Source of the DNA: Sulfuricaulis sp.
GTDB lineage: Bacteria > Pseudomonadota > Gammaproteobacteria > Acidiferrobacterales > Sulfurifustaceae
Length of the DNA: 56,356 bases
Assembly (NCBI RefSeq): GCF_024653915.1
Contig: NZ_JANLGY010000008.1
Span: 1-56,356 of the forward strand
Reading direction: 5' to 3'
The position numbers and the translations under genes are program-made. Position 1 is the stretch's first letter, and every line of letters begins with the position of its first letter. A model generated the notes under the pieces. That model was not told where the DNA came from, ran no database searches, and worked only from the letters and a program-made list of their open reading frames with translations. This document shows, piece after piece, positions 12,736 through 21,578 of this stretch.

Positions 12736-13739
12736 AAAAACTCTGCTCTTTGCTGTTACTGATTCTTTTCATTTCTCCCGTGCGCGCGAACGAAACCTAC
12801 GTGCTTAAATTCGCCACCCTGGCGCCGCAGGGCTCCACCTGGATGAACATCATCACCGACTGGGCCAATCAGGTGGGCAAGGAAAGCAAGGGTCGTCTCA
12901 CCTTCAAGCTCTATCCCGGCGGCGTCTCCGGAGATGAACCCGATGTCCTGCGCAAGATCCGCTTCGGCCAACTGCAGGGTGGCGCCATGACCGGGCACGG
13001 CATCGGATATATCTATTCGCCGGTGCGCGTGCTGGAAATCCCGTTTCTGTTCCGCAACTACGATGAAGTTGATCATGTGCGTGCGCGACTGATGCCGGAC
13101 ATCCGCGAAGGATTCCGCAAGAACGGCTTCGAGCTGCTCGGTTGGATGGAAGTCGGCTTTATCCAGCTCTTCTCCCAGGAACCCATTTATTCCCTCGAAG
13201 ATATGAGGAAAAGGCGCATCTGGCTGTGGCAAGGAGATCCGTTGGGCAAGGCCTTCTTCGCGGCGAGCGGCATTTCGCCCGTGCCGTTGCCGATCACGGA
13301 GGTGTTTACCAGCCTCTCCACCGGCTTGATCGATACCACCATCGCACCGCCTCTGGGCGCCATTGCGCTGCAATGGTTTTCCAAGACACCTTATATGACC
13401 AACATGCCGGTGATGGACGGCATTGGCGGACTTCTGGTAACACGCAAGTTCTTTGAGGGTTTACCAGCGGATCTCCAGAAACTGCTTCTGCAAACCGGCG
13501 AGGAGGCGGGTAAACGTCTGTTGGTTGAAACACGGCAGGACAACGAAAAAAGTCTCAAGGTGTTAAAAGAACATGGCGTGACATTCACCAACGAATGGAA
13601 AGACAGTGACGCCGTTCTCTACGACTTGCGTGATCGCGCGGCGGCAGCGCTGGCGAAGGACGGCTATATCCCGGGCGAACTGTATGCCCGCACACGCCAG
13701 GAGCTCGAAGAATACCGCGCGCGGATCAGCAAAAAGTGA
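12726..13739 (+). CDS. dctP: TRAP transporter substrate-binding protein DctP
   Basis: A 337-residue periplasmic binding protein. A signal peptide (KKLCSLLLLILFISPVRA) is followed by YVLKFATLAPQGSTW and the classic DctP core, with a ligand-contact-type Arg in the RRIWLWQGDP region. It delivers a carboxylate or other small solute to the DctQM permease. Relatives paired with TatT have been proposed to bind hydrophobic ligands; the ligand here is unknown. The gene overlaps tatT and its stop overlaps the dctQ start. Confidence 0.92.
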   Translation: MVLKKLCSLLLLILFISPVRANETYVLKFATLAPQGSTWMNIITDWANQVGKESKGRLTFKLYPGGVSGDEPDVLRKIRFGQLQGGAMTGHGIGYIYSPVRVLEIPFLFRNYDEVDHVRARLMPDIREGFRKNGFELLGWMEVGFIQLFSQEPIYSLEDMRKRRIWLWQGDPLGKAFFAASGISPVPLPITEVFTSLSTGLIDTTIAPPLGAIALQWFSKTPYMTNMPVMDGIGGLLVTRKFFEGLPADLQKLLLQTGEEAGKRLLVETRQDNEKSLKVLKEHGVTFTNEWKDSDAVLYDLRDRAAAALAKDGYIPGELYARTRQELEEYRARISKK

Positions 13740-14248
13740 TTGAGCCGGGTGAGCACTACGCACGAAACCGGACCTGGAAGGCCAAGCTCGAGTTCTATTT
13801 CACTCGCATAGAAAGCACACTTGCCATTTCCGGCCTGATACTGATGTTGGGCCTGTCGCTGATTGAAATTCTCCTGCGAAATCTGTTTCACACCTCGATT
13901 CCCGGCGCCGACATTCTGATCCGCCATCTGGTGCTGTGGGTAAGCTTCATCGGCGCCGTCGTGGCCGTGCGCGAGCGCCACATCAAGGTTGAAATCATTT
14001 CCGTTTGGTTGCCCGAGATTTGGCGAAGTCGTCTGGAGCGGCCGATCTTTCTGTTCTCCACCATAGTCTGCACCATGATCGCCTGGGCGGCTGTCCGGTT
14101 CTGGTATCAGGAGTGGCTGAATGTGCCTCCAGGCGAGAAATGGATTGCCCTGCTCAGCATCGTCATTCCGCTGAGTTTCTTGCTCCTGGCGCTGCATTTC
14201 GCGCTGCGCTTCCTGATTGGTCCGCGCTCACGCGAACGGACAGCGTGA
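13736..14248 (+). CDS. dctQ: TRAP transporter small permease DctQ
   Basis: A 170-residue protein with four hydrophobic segments and the conserved VEIISVWLPE region after RERHIK. It is the small membrane subunit that pairs with DctM in the sodium-driven TRAP permease. The start is GTG in a GTGA overlap with the dctP stop, so translation is probably coupled. Confidence 0.9.
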   Translation: MIEPGEHYARNRTWKAKLEFYFTRIESTLAISGLILMLGLSLIEILLRNLFHTSIPGADILIRHLVLWVSFIGAVVAVRERHIKVEIISVWLPEIWRSRLERPIFLFSTIVCTMIAWAAVRFWYQEWLNVPPGEKWIALLSIVIPLSFLLLALHFALRFLIGPRSRERTA

Positions 14249-15504
14249 CAATCGCAATCATTGTCTTCCTGGTGTTGATCGCCGCGCTCGGTGTGCCGTT
14301 GTTCGTGGTCCTGGGCGCCGGCAGCTTGATCGCCACCTATGCGGCCGGCCTCGATCCGGCCGTCCTGCTGATAGAAATGCTGAGGCTCTCGTCCTCGCCC
14401 AATCTCATTGCCATTCCACTGTTCACTCTGGCTGGCGTGACGCTCGCGCGCGGAGGCGCTGCGCAACGACTGGTGCAGCTGTTCAACACGGGCTTCGGCT
14501 GGATGCAGGGCGGGCTGGCGATTGTGGCGCTGTTGTCCTGCGCCTTCTTCACCGCCTTCTCCGGCGCTTCCGGCGTCACTATTCTGGCGCTCGGCGGTCT
14601 GCTTTACCCTATGTTGGTCGGCGAAAACTATTCGAAACGTTTCTCGCTCGGCCTGTTGACCTCATCCGGATCGCTCGGCTTGCTGTTTCCACCCAGCCTG
14701 GCCGTGTTGTTGTACGGCATCATCGCGGGCGTCAGCATCGAACAGCTCTTCACCGCAGGAATTATTCCGGGGACGATCCTGCTTGTCATGCTGGCGCTAT
14801 ACGCCATGGTGACTTCCCGACGGATTGGCATACCCCGACATCCCTTTTCTTTCGCCGCTTTCATCGCGGCGGCACGCGCCGGATTATGGGACATCCTTCT
14901 GCCCGTCGGTATCATCGCGGGGTTGTTCGGCGGGTATGTGACCGTAACCGAGGCGGCATCCTGCTCCGCGGCTTATGCCCTGTTGCTGGAAGGCGTGATT
15001 CACCGGCGACTGAACACGCTGACCCTGTATTACGAGGTGTTCCGCGAAACCTGCGTGCTGGTGGGCAGCCTGCTGATTATTCTCGGCATTGCGCTCGGAC
15101 TGACCAATCTCATGATTGACGCCCAGTTACCGATGATGATCCTGTCGCTGCTCGAACAAGACATTACGAGTCAGTGGCAATTCTTGTTGCTGTTAAACGG
15201 TTTCCTTTTGATCATCGGCTGCATCATGGACATTTTTTCCGCCACCATGGTTATCGTGCCGCTGATTCTGCCGCTGGCACAGCGCTTCGGCGTCGATCCG
15301 GTGCACTTGGGAATTATTTTCCTGGCCAATCTCGAGATAGGTTATCTGACCCCGCCAGTCGGAATAAATCTTTTCCTCGCCAGTCAGCGCTTTCGGGAGC
15401 CCATGCTGAACCTGTTTCGCGCCGCCCTGCCCTTCCTCTTTATTATGCTGATCTGGCTGGCCTTGGTGACCTACCTGCCGCAACTCTCGCTTTGGTGGAA
15501 ATAA
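14245..15504 (+). CDS. dctM: TRAP transporter large permease DctM
   Basis: A 419-residue membrane protein with about a dozen hydrophobic segments. It carries the conserved GASGVTILALGGLLYPML and SSGSLGLLFPPSLAVLLYG motifs and LEIGYLTPPVGINLF near the end. It is the transport subunit of the TRAP system. I placed the start at the GTG of a GTGA overlap with dctQ; an in-frame start at 14005 would bury most of dctQ and is rejected. Confidence 0.94.
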   Translation: MTIAIIVFLVLIAALGVPLFVVLGAGSLIATYAAGLDPAVLLIEMLRLSSSPNLIAIPLFTLAGVTLARGGAAQRLVQLFNTGFGWMQGGLAIVALLSCAFFTAFSGASGVTILALGGLLYPMLVGENYSKRFSLGLLTSSGSLGLLFPPSLAVLLYGIIAGVSIEQLFTAGIIPGTILLVMLALYAMVTSRRIGIPRHPFSFAAFIAAARAGLWDILLPVGIIAGLFGGYVTVTEAASCSAAYALLLEGVIHRRLNTLTLYYEVFRETCVLVGSLLIILGIALGLTNLMIDAQLPMMILSLLEQDITSQWQFLLLLNGFLLIIGCIMDIFSATMVIVPLILPLAQRFGVDPVHLGIIFLANLEIGYLTPPVGINLFLASQRFREPMLNLFRAALPFLFIMLIWLALVTYLPQLSLWWK

Positions 15505-15532
15505 TCCTCGAAGTCAGGGGTTCTTTTCACCG

Positions 15533-17407
15533 CTACTCCCCGATTCCGAAACGCTGAATCACGCCTGACGCCAAAACAAACTTTTTGCGCCAGGCTTCAA
15601 ATTCCTCAGCGGGCATCGGCCGGCTGAAAATAAAACCCTGAATTTCATCGCAGCCCATCTCCTGCAATAGCCTGACCTGTTCCTCGGCATCGACTCCTTC
15701 GGCGATAACCTTGTGCTTGAGTAGATGCGCCAGGGAAATAATGGTGGAAACAATGGTTCGATGATCCGGATCATCGACCATGTTAATGACAAATGACCGA
15801 TCGATCTTCAGTGCATCGACAGGCAGAGTGGCAAGATGGCTGAAGGAGGAATAACCGGTGCCAAAATCGTCGATGGAAACACCCACGCCCATTGCCTGGA
15901 TCATTTTGAGCTTCATGACGTTTTCCTCGACATTCTTCATGATCAGGCTCTCGGTGATCTCGATATCGAGTCCGCAATTTTTATAACCGTGTCTTTCCAC
16001 GATTTCCTGAATCATCGGGATGAAATTCTTCTGCACTAGCTGTATTTGAGAAATATTGACGGCGATGCGTGGCGCTTGCGGATCTTTCTCACGCCAGAGG
16101 GCATGCTGCGCTACGGCCTTTTCAATGATCCAGCGGCCGACATCGATGATCAATCCGGAATCTTCCAGAGTGGCGATGAACTCGATGGGCGGCACCATAC
16201 CGCGATCCGGGCTGTTCCAGCGCAACAGCGCCTCCGCCCCCGATACCTGCCCGCGACGGACGTCAATCTTGGGTTGGTAGTGCAGCAGGAATTCATCGCG
16301 TTCCAACGCACGACGCAACAGCGTCTGGAGCGCCAGCCGATCGCTTAACCGTACATTCAGCTCCTTCGTATAGAACTGGAAATTATTGCGTCCGAGTTCC
16401 TTGGCGCGGCGCATGGCGGCCTCGGCGTTTTTGAGCAGCACGTCGGGTTCCTGCCCATCGTGCGGAAAAAGACTTACGCCAATGCTGCAAGTGATATCAA
16501 GCTCGCGGTTGTTCATCACGATGGGTTGCGAAACGGTGCTTAAAACCTTCTGCAGGGTGTCCGTGACCTGCGGCCGTGATGAGATGGCCTCCACAATACG
16601 TTGCAGCACTTTCGGGATGTTCTCCTCGTTGGCAATACCAGACAATAGCAGTACAAATTTATCACTGGCCAACCGCGCCGCGGTGTCCGTTGTCCGGATG
16701 CATGTCCTGATACGTTGCGCCACCAGCTTCAGGACTTCGTCGCCCGTCTTGTGACCCAAGCTGTCATTGACGAACTGGAAATTGTCGAGATCGAGAAATG
16801 CCAACGCCACGATCTGTTTCTGCCGCCGGGCCAGCGCCACTGCCTGTTGCAGACGATCTTGCAACAGATTCTGATTAGGTAACTCAGTGAGAAGGTCAAA
16901 ATTGGCCTGACGTTCCAGCTGTTGCTGGTAGTTCCGGGTTTCGGTGATGTCATTCAATACCGCAACGAAATGCGTGATCTTCCCTCTTTCGTCGCTAACA
17001 GGAGCGATATGCATGTCATTCCAGAACAGACTGCCGTCCTTTCGACGACATTGGAGAATGGCATGACCTACGCGCTGCTCCGCGATGGCTGTACGAATAT
17101 CTGCCAGGGCGGCCTGATCCGTCTCGCTGCCAACCAGGAATTCAATACCTTGCCCGATTGCTTCGGCGGAGGCGTACCCCGTTATACGCTCGAAGGCAGG
17201 ATTGATGTATTCAATCGGCCTGTGGGGATCGTTGAAACTCGCGATCAGCACCGCATTGACACTTGATTCAACGGCACGGTTACGCAACCGCAAAGCCTTG
17301 TCGGCTTTTGTGTACCGGCGCGAAGTAAACATGACCGCCAAGATGCCGATGACGGCGGCTGTCGAACAAACAACCAGCAAGCCCCAGAAGAAAGACGCAT
17401 CACTCAT
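15533..17407 (-). CDS. PAS-GGDEF-EAL protein, probable c-di-GMP phosphodiesterase
   Basis: A membrane-anchored signalling protein of about 624 residues: one N-terminal membrane segment, a PAS domain, a GGDEF-like domain and an EAL domain. The GGDEF active site is replaced by SDKF (RLASDKFVLLL), so diguanylate cyclase activity is unlikely. The EAL domain keeps its key residues (GAEALLRW, IEITES, DDFGTGYSS, KIDRSF, EGV, QGF) and should hydrolyse c-di-GMP. The start at 17407 puts the membrane segment at the N-terminus. The frame stays open to 17455, next to a terminator. It converges with the TRAP operon. Confidence 0.9.
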   Translation of the reverse strand: MSDASFFWGLLVVCSTAAVIGILAVMFTSRRYTKADKALRLRNRAVESSVNAVLIASFNDPHRPIEYINPAFERITGYASAEAIGQGIEFLVGSETDQAALADIRTAIAEQRVGHAILQCRRKDGSLFWNDMHIAPVSDERGKITHFVAVLNDITETRNYQQQLERQANFDLLTELPNQNLLQDRLQQAVALARRQKQIVALAFLDLDNFQFVNDSLGHKTGDEVLKLVAQRIRTCIRTTDTAARLASDKFVLLLSGIANEENIPKVLQRIVEAISSRPQVTDTLQKVLSTVSQPIVMNNRELDITCSIGVSLFPHDGQEPDVLLKNAEAAMRRAKELGRNNFQFYTKELNVRLSDRLALQTLLRRALERDEFLLHYQPKIDVRRGQVSGAEALLRWNSPDRGMVPPIEFIATLEDSGLIIDVGRWIIEKAVAQHALWREKDPQAPRIAVNISQIQLVQKNFIPMIQEIVERHGYKNCGLDIEITESLIMKNVEENVMKLKMIQAMGVGVSIDDFGTGYSSFSHLATLPVDALKIDRSFVINMVDDPDHRTIVSTIISLAHLLKHKVIAEGVDAEEQVRLLQEMGCDEIQGFIFSRPMPAEEFEAWRKKFVLASGVIQRFGIGE

Positions 17408-17466
17408 GTGGACAAGTATAGTTACCACCTGCCCCAGGCGGATCGTCAACATCAATGCGGCATAAA

Positions 17467-17500
17467 CAAAAAGGCCCCGCTCATAGGCGGGGCCTTTTTG
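17467..17500 (-). terminator. Rho-independent terminator after tRNA-Ala/tRNA-Glu
   Basis: A near-perfect hairpin, GGCCCCGC-TCATAG-GCGGGGCC, flanked by A5 on the left and T5 on the right, so it can work in both directions. On the minus strand it lies directly after tRNA-Glu and just before the EAL gene. Confidence 0.93.
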
Positions 17501-17507
17501 TTTGCAT

Positions 17508-17583
17508 TGGCGTCCCCAAGGGGATTCGAACCCCTGTCGCCGCCGTGAAAGGGCAGTGTCCTAGGCCTCTAGACGATGGGGAC
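17508..17583 (-). tRNA. tRNA-Glu (UUC anticodon)
   Basis: A 76-base cloverleaf with an encoded CCA end, T-arm GGGGTTCGAATCCCC and anticodon loop CTTTCAC. It is the second tRNA of the pair behind gltX and is followed by a terminator. Confidence 0.97.
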
Positions 17584-17637
17584 AAAACTGACGACTGAAA
17601 GAAACGGGTTGTTCCTGAGCAACCCTTTCATCGAAAT

Positions 17638-17713
17638 TGGTGGAGCTAGCCGGGATCGAACCGGCGACCTCATGCATGCCATGCATGCGCTCTCCCAGCT
17701 GAGCTATAGCCCC
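17638..17713 (-). tRNA. tRNA-Ala (GGC anticodon)
   Basis: A 76-base cloverleaf with an encoded CCA. The anticodon stem-loop reads GCATGC-ATGGCAT-GCATGA, giving anticodon GGC. It lies 40 bases after gltX and upstream of tRNA-Glu. Confidence 0.97.
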
Positions 17714-17727
17714 TTGCAAGGCGCGGT

Positions 17728-17757
17728 ACTTTACATGCCCATGCGGCGATGGGTCAA
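17728..17757 (-). promoter_or_regulatory. promoter of the tRNA-Ala/tRNA-Glu unit
   Basis: On the minus strand TTGACC (17757-17752), an 18-base spacer and TAAAGT (17733-17728) form a sigma-70-type promoter. A GC-rich discriminator (CCGCGCC) follows, typical of stable-RNA genes under stringent control. The -35 box overlaps the gltX stop codon. Confidence 0.6.
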
Positions 17758-19169
17758 GCCGTAACCGTTTGTTTCCTTATATGTTCCAGCGCGGAATCGA
17801 GCCGCGCGAGCGTTTTGTCGCGTCCAAGAAGTGCCAGCGTCACATCGATTGGCGGTGAAACAGCGCGACCGGCGACGGCCACGCGCACGGGTTGCGCGAT
17901 CTTGCCAAGCTTAAGTCCTTCCGCCTCGGCCACGCCGGTGACGGCATTATGAATTGACGGGGCATCCCACACCGGCAACGCCGCCAGGCGCGCACGCAAT
18001 TCGATCAGCGACTTTTGAGCCTCCGGCTTTAAATGCGTGGCGGCATCTTTGGGATCGTAAGCGTCAAAATCCCGATAGAAAAATGCGCTGTTCTGTGCCA
18101 TTTCCAGCAATGTTTTGGCACGCTCGCGTTGCGCCTTCACAACCTCCACCAGATCCGGTCCGGTGGCCGGGTCTACACCCAGCTTTCCCAGATGATGGCT
18201 CAGGTGGTGCGCTACATGTTTGGGATCACCATTCTTTATATAGTGCTGGTTCAGCCACAGCAGTTTTTCTGGATTGAAGGCGGCGGCCGAACTGTGGACC
18301 TTGGTAACATCGAACAGCTTGATCATCTCGTCGATGGAAAACACTTCCTGATCACCATGCGACCAGCCGAGGCGCGCCAGGTAGTTGAGCAGCGCTTCGG
18401 GCAAATAACCATCATCACGGTATTGCATGACGCTCACGGCGCCGTGGCGCTTGGATAGCCGAGCACCATCCGGGCCGAGGATCATGGGCACATGCGCGTA
18501 GATCGGTGGCGCGTAATTGAGCGCCTTCAGCATATTCATCTGGCGCGGGGTGTTGTTCAGGTGATCGTCGCCGCGAATGACATGGGTGATTTTCATGTCC
18601 ATGTCGTCCACCACTACAGTAAAATTGTAGGTTGGTGAGCCGTCGCCGCGCGCGATGATCAGGTCATCCAACTCACCGTTCTGGAATATCACGCGCCCAC
18701 GAACCAGATCCTCGACCACCACAGGCCCATCGAGCGGATTCTTGAAGCGCACGACGGGTGACACTCCTGCCAGCGGGTTGGAAACTCCGTGGCGGCATTT
18801 TCCGTCATAACGCGGCTTTTCCTTGCGCGCCATCTGTTCGGCGCGCAGCTGCTCCAGGCGCTCCTTCGAGCAATAGCACTGATAGGCCTGCCCTTCCTTG
18901 AGCATCTGCTGGATGACTTCCTTGTAGCGCGGGAAACGCTGGGTCTGGAAAAACGGCCCCTCGTCGTATTCCAGCCCGAGCCAGGTCATGCCCTGCAAAA
19001 TGGCGTCCACCGATTCGGCAGTGGAGCGCTCCAGATCGGTATCCTCAATGCGCAAGATGAACGTGCCACCGTGCTTGCGCGCATACAGCCAGGAAAACAA
19101 CGCCGTGCGCGCGCCGCCCACGTGCAGATAGCCGGTCGGACTGGGGGCAAATCGTGTGCGGATGGTCAC
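17754..19169 (-). CDS. gltX: glutamyl-tRNA synthetase
   Basis: A 471-residue class I synthetase that charges tRNA-Glu. The HIGH-type motif is seen in [16 protein letters not shown] and the KMSKS-type motif in [12 protein letters not shown]; the cysteine-containing zinc segment [11 protein letters not shown] lies between. Length is normal. The gene ends next to the tRNA-Ala promoter, so enzyme and its tRNA substrate are encoded side by side. Confidence 0.97.
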   Translation of the reverse strand: MTIRTRFAPSPTGYLHVGGARTALFSWLYARKHGGTFILRIEDTDLERSTAESVDAILQGMTWLGLEYDEGPFFQTQRFPRYKEVIQQMLKEGQAYQCYCSKERLEQLRAEQMARKEKPRYDGKCRHGVSNPLAGVSPVVRFKNPLDGPVVVEDLVRGRVIFQNGELDDLIIARGDGSPTYNFTVVVDDMDMKITHVIRGDDHLNNTPRQMNMLKALNYAPPIYAHVPMILGPDGARLSKRHGAVSVMQYRDDGYLPEALLNYLARLGWSHGDQEVFSIDEMIKLFDVTKVHSSAAAFNPEKLLWLNQHYIKNGDPKHVAHHLSHHLGKLGVDPATGPDLVEVVKAQRERAKTLLEMAQNSAFFYRDFDAYDPKDAATHLKPEAQKSLIELRARLAALPVWDAPSIHNAVTGVAEAEGLKLGKIAQPVRVAVAGRAVSPPIDVTLALLGRDKTLARLDSALEHIRKQTVTA

Positions 19170-19232
19170 GGGATATATATGATTGGGAGAGAAAGCCTAT
19201 GTTAATGAAAATCGGCGTCGATTTCAGCTGAA

Positions 19233-19261
19233 TTGACGCTCATTCCCCACCGGCTTAAACT
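19233..19261 (+). promoter_or_regulatory. promoter of tRNA-Val (CAC)
   Basis: TTGACG (19233-19238), a 17-base spacer and TAAACT (19256-19261) lie about 22 bases upstream of the tRNA. A GCGCGC discriminator follows, as is usual for stringently controlled stable-RNA promoters. Confidence 0.65.
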
Positions 19262-19283
19262 TGCGCGCTCGTTTTCCCCAACG

Positions 19284-19358
19284 GGGCGATTAGCTCAGCG
19301 GTAGAGCACTGCCTTCACACGGCAGGGGTCGTAGGTTCGAACCCTACATCGCCCACCA
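19284..19358 (+). tRNA. tRNA-Val (CAC anticodon)
   Basis: A 75-base cloverleaf with an encoded CCA, T-arm TAGGTTCGAACCCTA and anticodon loop TTCACAC. It borders the variable locus that ends in a tyrosine-recombinase remnant, so it is a candidate insertion target. Confidence 0.96.
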
Positions 19359-19527
19359 TATTTTCAAACACTTAGCGACCGCAATCTGCCCGTCACTACA
19401 GCGCTGTGATCGAAATTGTGATCGTTGGCATAAGTCCTGTCATGCCCGAATTAATGAAAATATTTCGGCTAGAACGAATGGCTTAAACCGGCCATAACCG
19501 GACATTCATTGAGTGTCACAAATTAAA

Positions 19528-19551
19528 AAAGCCCCGCCTATGCGGGGCTTT
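19528..19551 (-). terminator. Rho-independent terminator of the PEP-CTERM gene
   Basis: Perfect stem AAAGCCCCGC-CTAT-GCGGGGCTTT, followed on the minus strand by a T-tract. It lies about 25 bases after the stop of the PEP-CTERM gene. Confidence 0.92.
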
Positions 19552-19574
19552 CCGGTGACCAATGAATTTCTTGC

Positions 19575-20291
19575 TTAAGTTGTTTTGCGACGAGCAAAGC
19601 CAATCAAGCCAAGCAGTCCCGAGCCGAACAGCCACATGGCGGCGGGCACCGGAACCGTTGACGCGGCGCCGACATCGCCCGCATGAACGGCCCACGCTTG
19701 GTAGCCATTGGTTTTAACGATAGCGCCTTGATTACCATTGTAGTAATTGAACATCCACGCGGCGTTGGTACTTGGCGCGAACTCCGTGGCCGACCAATAG
19801 GAGTCGGGCACGAGGGCGTAGAACGGCCCCGTGTTGGTCAGGCCCCAGCCGTCTGGAAAGCAGGTGCCCGAGGTGGTGCAGACGGCCTTGTTGCCCAAGG
19901 TCACGTAGAACATATGGGACATCTCGCTGTGGGTCGTCATGTTATAGCCAGCGTCCACGCCGATGGTGGCGCCGTCGTTGCCCACATCGATGGTGGTCGG
20001 CAGGCGCCAGCCGGTAATATTGCTGCCATAGGGATTCAGGCCCATCGCCCAGGCATTAGCCGTCAACCAGTTCCTGCTCGTACCGGCGTAGCCGGCATTC
20101 GCCAGCCAAGTAATATCCAACACGGTGTCGTAGTACGCCTCGAAGGTTGACAGGTTGCCATCGAGATCACGCCCTTGCAGCGTAGTCTCCCAAGTGCCTT
20201 GTCCGCTCACGGACGCGGCATGGGTAAGCGCTGATACACCAGACGCAATGACGAACAGGGCCGTGGCTGCCCAACGATGATGGAATTTCAT
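19575..20291 (-). CDS. PEP-CTERM sorting-signal protein with Lcl_C (DUF1566)-like domain
   Basis: A secreted protein of 238 residues. It has an N-terminal signal peptide ending near THAA. The central domain has the GWRLPT and SYWSATEF signatures of the DUF1566/Lcl C-terminal family. The C-terminal sorting tail has VPVPAAMWLFGSGLLGLIG followed by ARRK. Such tails are processed by an exosortase and are linked to exopolysaccharide export; no exosortase gene lies in this window. The ATG at 20291 follows a GGAGAGAG ribosome site. The gene stands alone with its own terminator. Confidence 0.88.
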   Translation of the reverse strand: MKFHHRWAATALFVIASGVSALTHAASVSGQGTWETTLQGRDLDGNLSTFEAYYDTVLDITWLANAGYAGTSRNWLTANAWAMGLNPYGSNITGWRLPTTIDVGNDGATIGVDAGYNMTTHSEMSHMFYVTLGNKAVCTTSGTCFPDGWGLTNTGPFYALVPDSYWSATEFAPSTNAAWMFNYYNGNQGAIVKTNGYQAWAVHAGDVGAASTVPVPAAMWLFGSGLLGLIGFARRKTT

Positions 20292-20615
20292 GGAACTCTC
20301 TCCTAGCAATCAATTTTGGTTTTGTTGTTAGCGGTTCCTGGTCATGCCCATTTTTATAACTGCATAGCTTGCTTTGCTGACCGCTTAGTGCGCACTCTCC
20401 ACCTACCCCCCATACCTGTCAAGCACCTAGGATCAGCGCCCGAATATGGAGTACGCCCCACGGTTTCCGTCAAATGTGAACGTCTGGTTTGGGTCGAGTC
20501 TGACCCTATCGATCGTTGGGATTTTTCAGGAACTGAACGAATTGATTAATTTAACTGACCTTAGTTCCGCTGCAAATGCATCATGCTAATAGTTTGAAAA
20601 CGACCAGAAGCGGTC
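20292..20615. other. intergenic region between the PEP-CTERM gene and the attC site
   Basis: No gene seen. On the minus strand it holds the promoter region of the PEP-CTERM gene, with a consensus TTGACA (20422-20417) but only a poor -10 (GAGAGT) 17 bases on. It also has a REP-like inverted repeat, GGGTC-GAGTCT-GACCC, at 20491-20506. Confidence 0.5.
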
Positions 20616-20678
20616 ATTTAACGCTTGAGTGAACCGGAGGCGCGGTTTGTGCTGGTCTGATTAAGCGAGTTGTTAGGC
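20616..20678 (-). other. integron attC recombination site
   Basis: On the minus strand the site opens with GCCTAAC (R'' box, RYYYAAC; 20678-20672), followed by AACTCGCTTAA. It closes with ACTCAAGC and GTTAAAT (R' box, GTTRRRY; 20622-20616). Between them are imperfectly paired arms (CACAAACC/GGTTCACT). Length is 63 bases. The order and spacing match classical attC (59-base element) sites. It begins three bases after the stop codon of the upstream gene, as in integron gene cassettes. Confidence 0.82.
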
Positions 20679-20681
20679 CTA

Positions 20682-21578
20682 TCATTTACCAATGAATTCA
20701 CGGGCCTTCACAATATATGAAACCTCTCTCCCAGGGGCCGTCATTTCTGCCTCTGTAAGCGCAATGCTATGCGCACGAAGATCAAAAATTGCTTTTAAAG
20801 CGCTGCCAATTTTAAGGTCCAAAAGATGGGCGAGAGCTTCAGAAGAAGCAACCATAACTGTGGAAATGATACCTTCACCATGTTTTTTATGTTGTAAATC
20901 CATGTATTTCTGATAATCATGCAAAAGTGACTCAAGCTCCTCTTGTATTAATGAAGCAGGCTCAGATGAGCTTGCTTGTTTCTGAATCCAATGACGTAGA
21001 GCTAGCAGTCTTTGGACATTTTCCTCATCATTTCTAAACTGAAGAAAATCCTCCCAAGGCATGTTCTCAGGCGGTAATGGAACTTTTTTTAGGCACACTT
21101 CTAAAGTGGATGGAGGTCCTTCACTTGTAGGCAGATGGCGTGTTTTAACATGAGCTGTTACAGGTGCATCCTTATATCTAAGTCGCCCTGACAAATTGCG
21201 AATAATGGTGTTAGCGGTTTCCTCATCGTCTAATTCATTAGGGTTATGTAAGCCTTCAAGTATTTGAAATGGTAATACAAGATCACAATTTTCAGGCCAC
21301 AATGCTGCGAATGGGTTCCATGAGTTCCCATCTGCAGCTGGTTTGAGTTCAATAAATCGGGGGCCATCTGTGCCCACTCGTACAACGACTTCTTTCTTGG
21401 ACAGATAATCTATTTCGGCTGCAAGGCTTTGATATTCTTCTTTGTCCGCAGCAGTAAATTTTAAATTATGGCGATCAAGAGGCCAGATGAGAATATGATC
21501 GAAAAATAGCGCCAGCCTCTGAGCCTCAGCTGTATCTCTAATTAAATCCCTTGTCGCCATAATCGCTCTACTCAGCAT
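20682..21578 (-). CDS. hypothetical protein carried on an integron gene cassette
   Basis: A soluble protein of up to 298 residues without a signal peptide or membrane segment. I recognise no family. The N-terminus has HILIWPLDRHN and the rest is mostly helical. Codon use is visibly more AT-rich than in neighbouring genes. The stop codon is three bases from the attC site, and a GTTAGAT core that could mark the cassette start lies about 75 bases upstream (21657-21651). An internal ATG at 21560 is an alternative start. Function unknown. Confidence 0.8.
   Translation of the reverse strand: MLSRAIMATRDLIRDTAEAQRLALFFDHILIWPLDRHNLKFTAADKEEYQSLAAEIDYLSKKEVVVRVGTDGPRFIELKPAADGNSWNPFAALWPENCDLVLPFQILEGLHNPNELDDEETANTIIRNLSGRLRYKDAPVTAHVKTRHLPTSEGPPSTLEVCLKKVPLPPENMPWEDFLQFRNDEENVQRLLALRHWIQKQASSSEPASLIQEELESLLHDYQKYMDLQHKKHGEGIISTVMVASSEALAHLLDLKIGSALKAIFDLRAHSIALTEAEMTAPGREVSYIVKAREFIGK

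Noticed and set aside
14005-14244. N-terminal extension of DctM
   Set aside because: It would overlap almost half of dctQ. The family sequence starts at the GTG at 14245, which forms the usual GTGA overlap.
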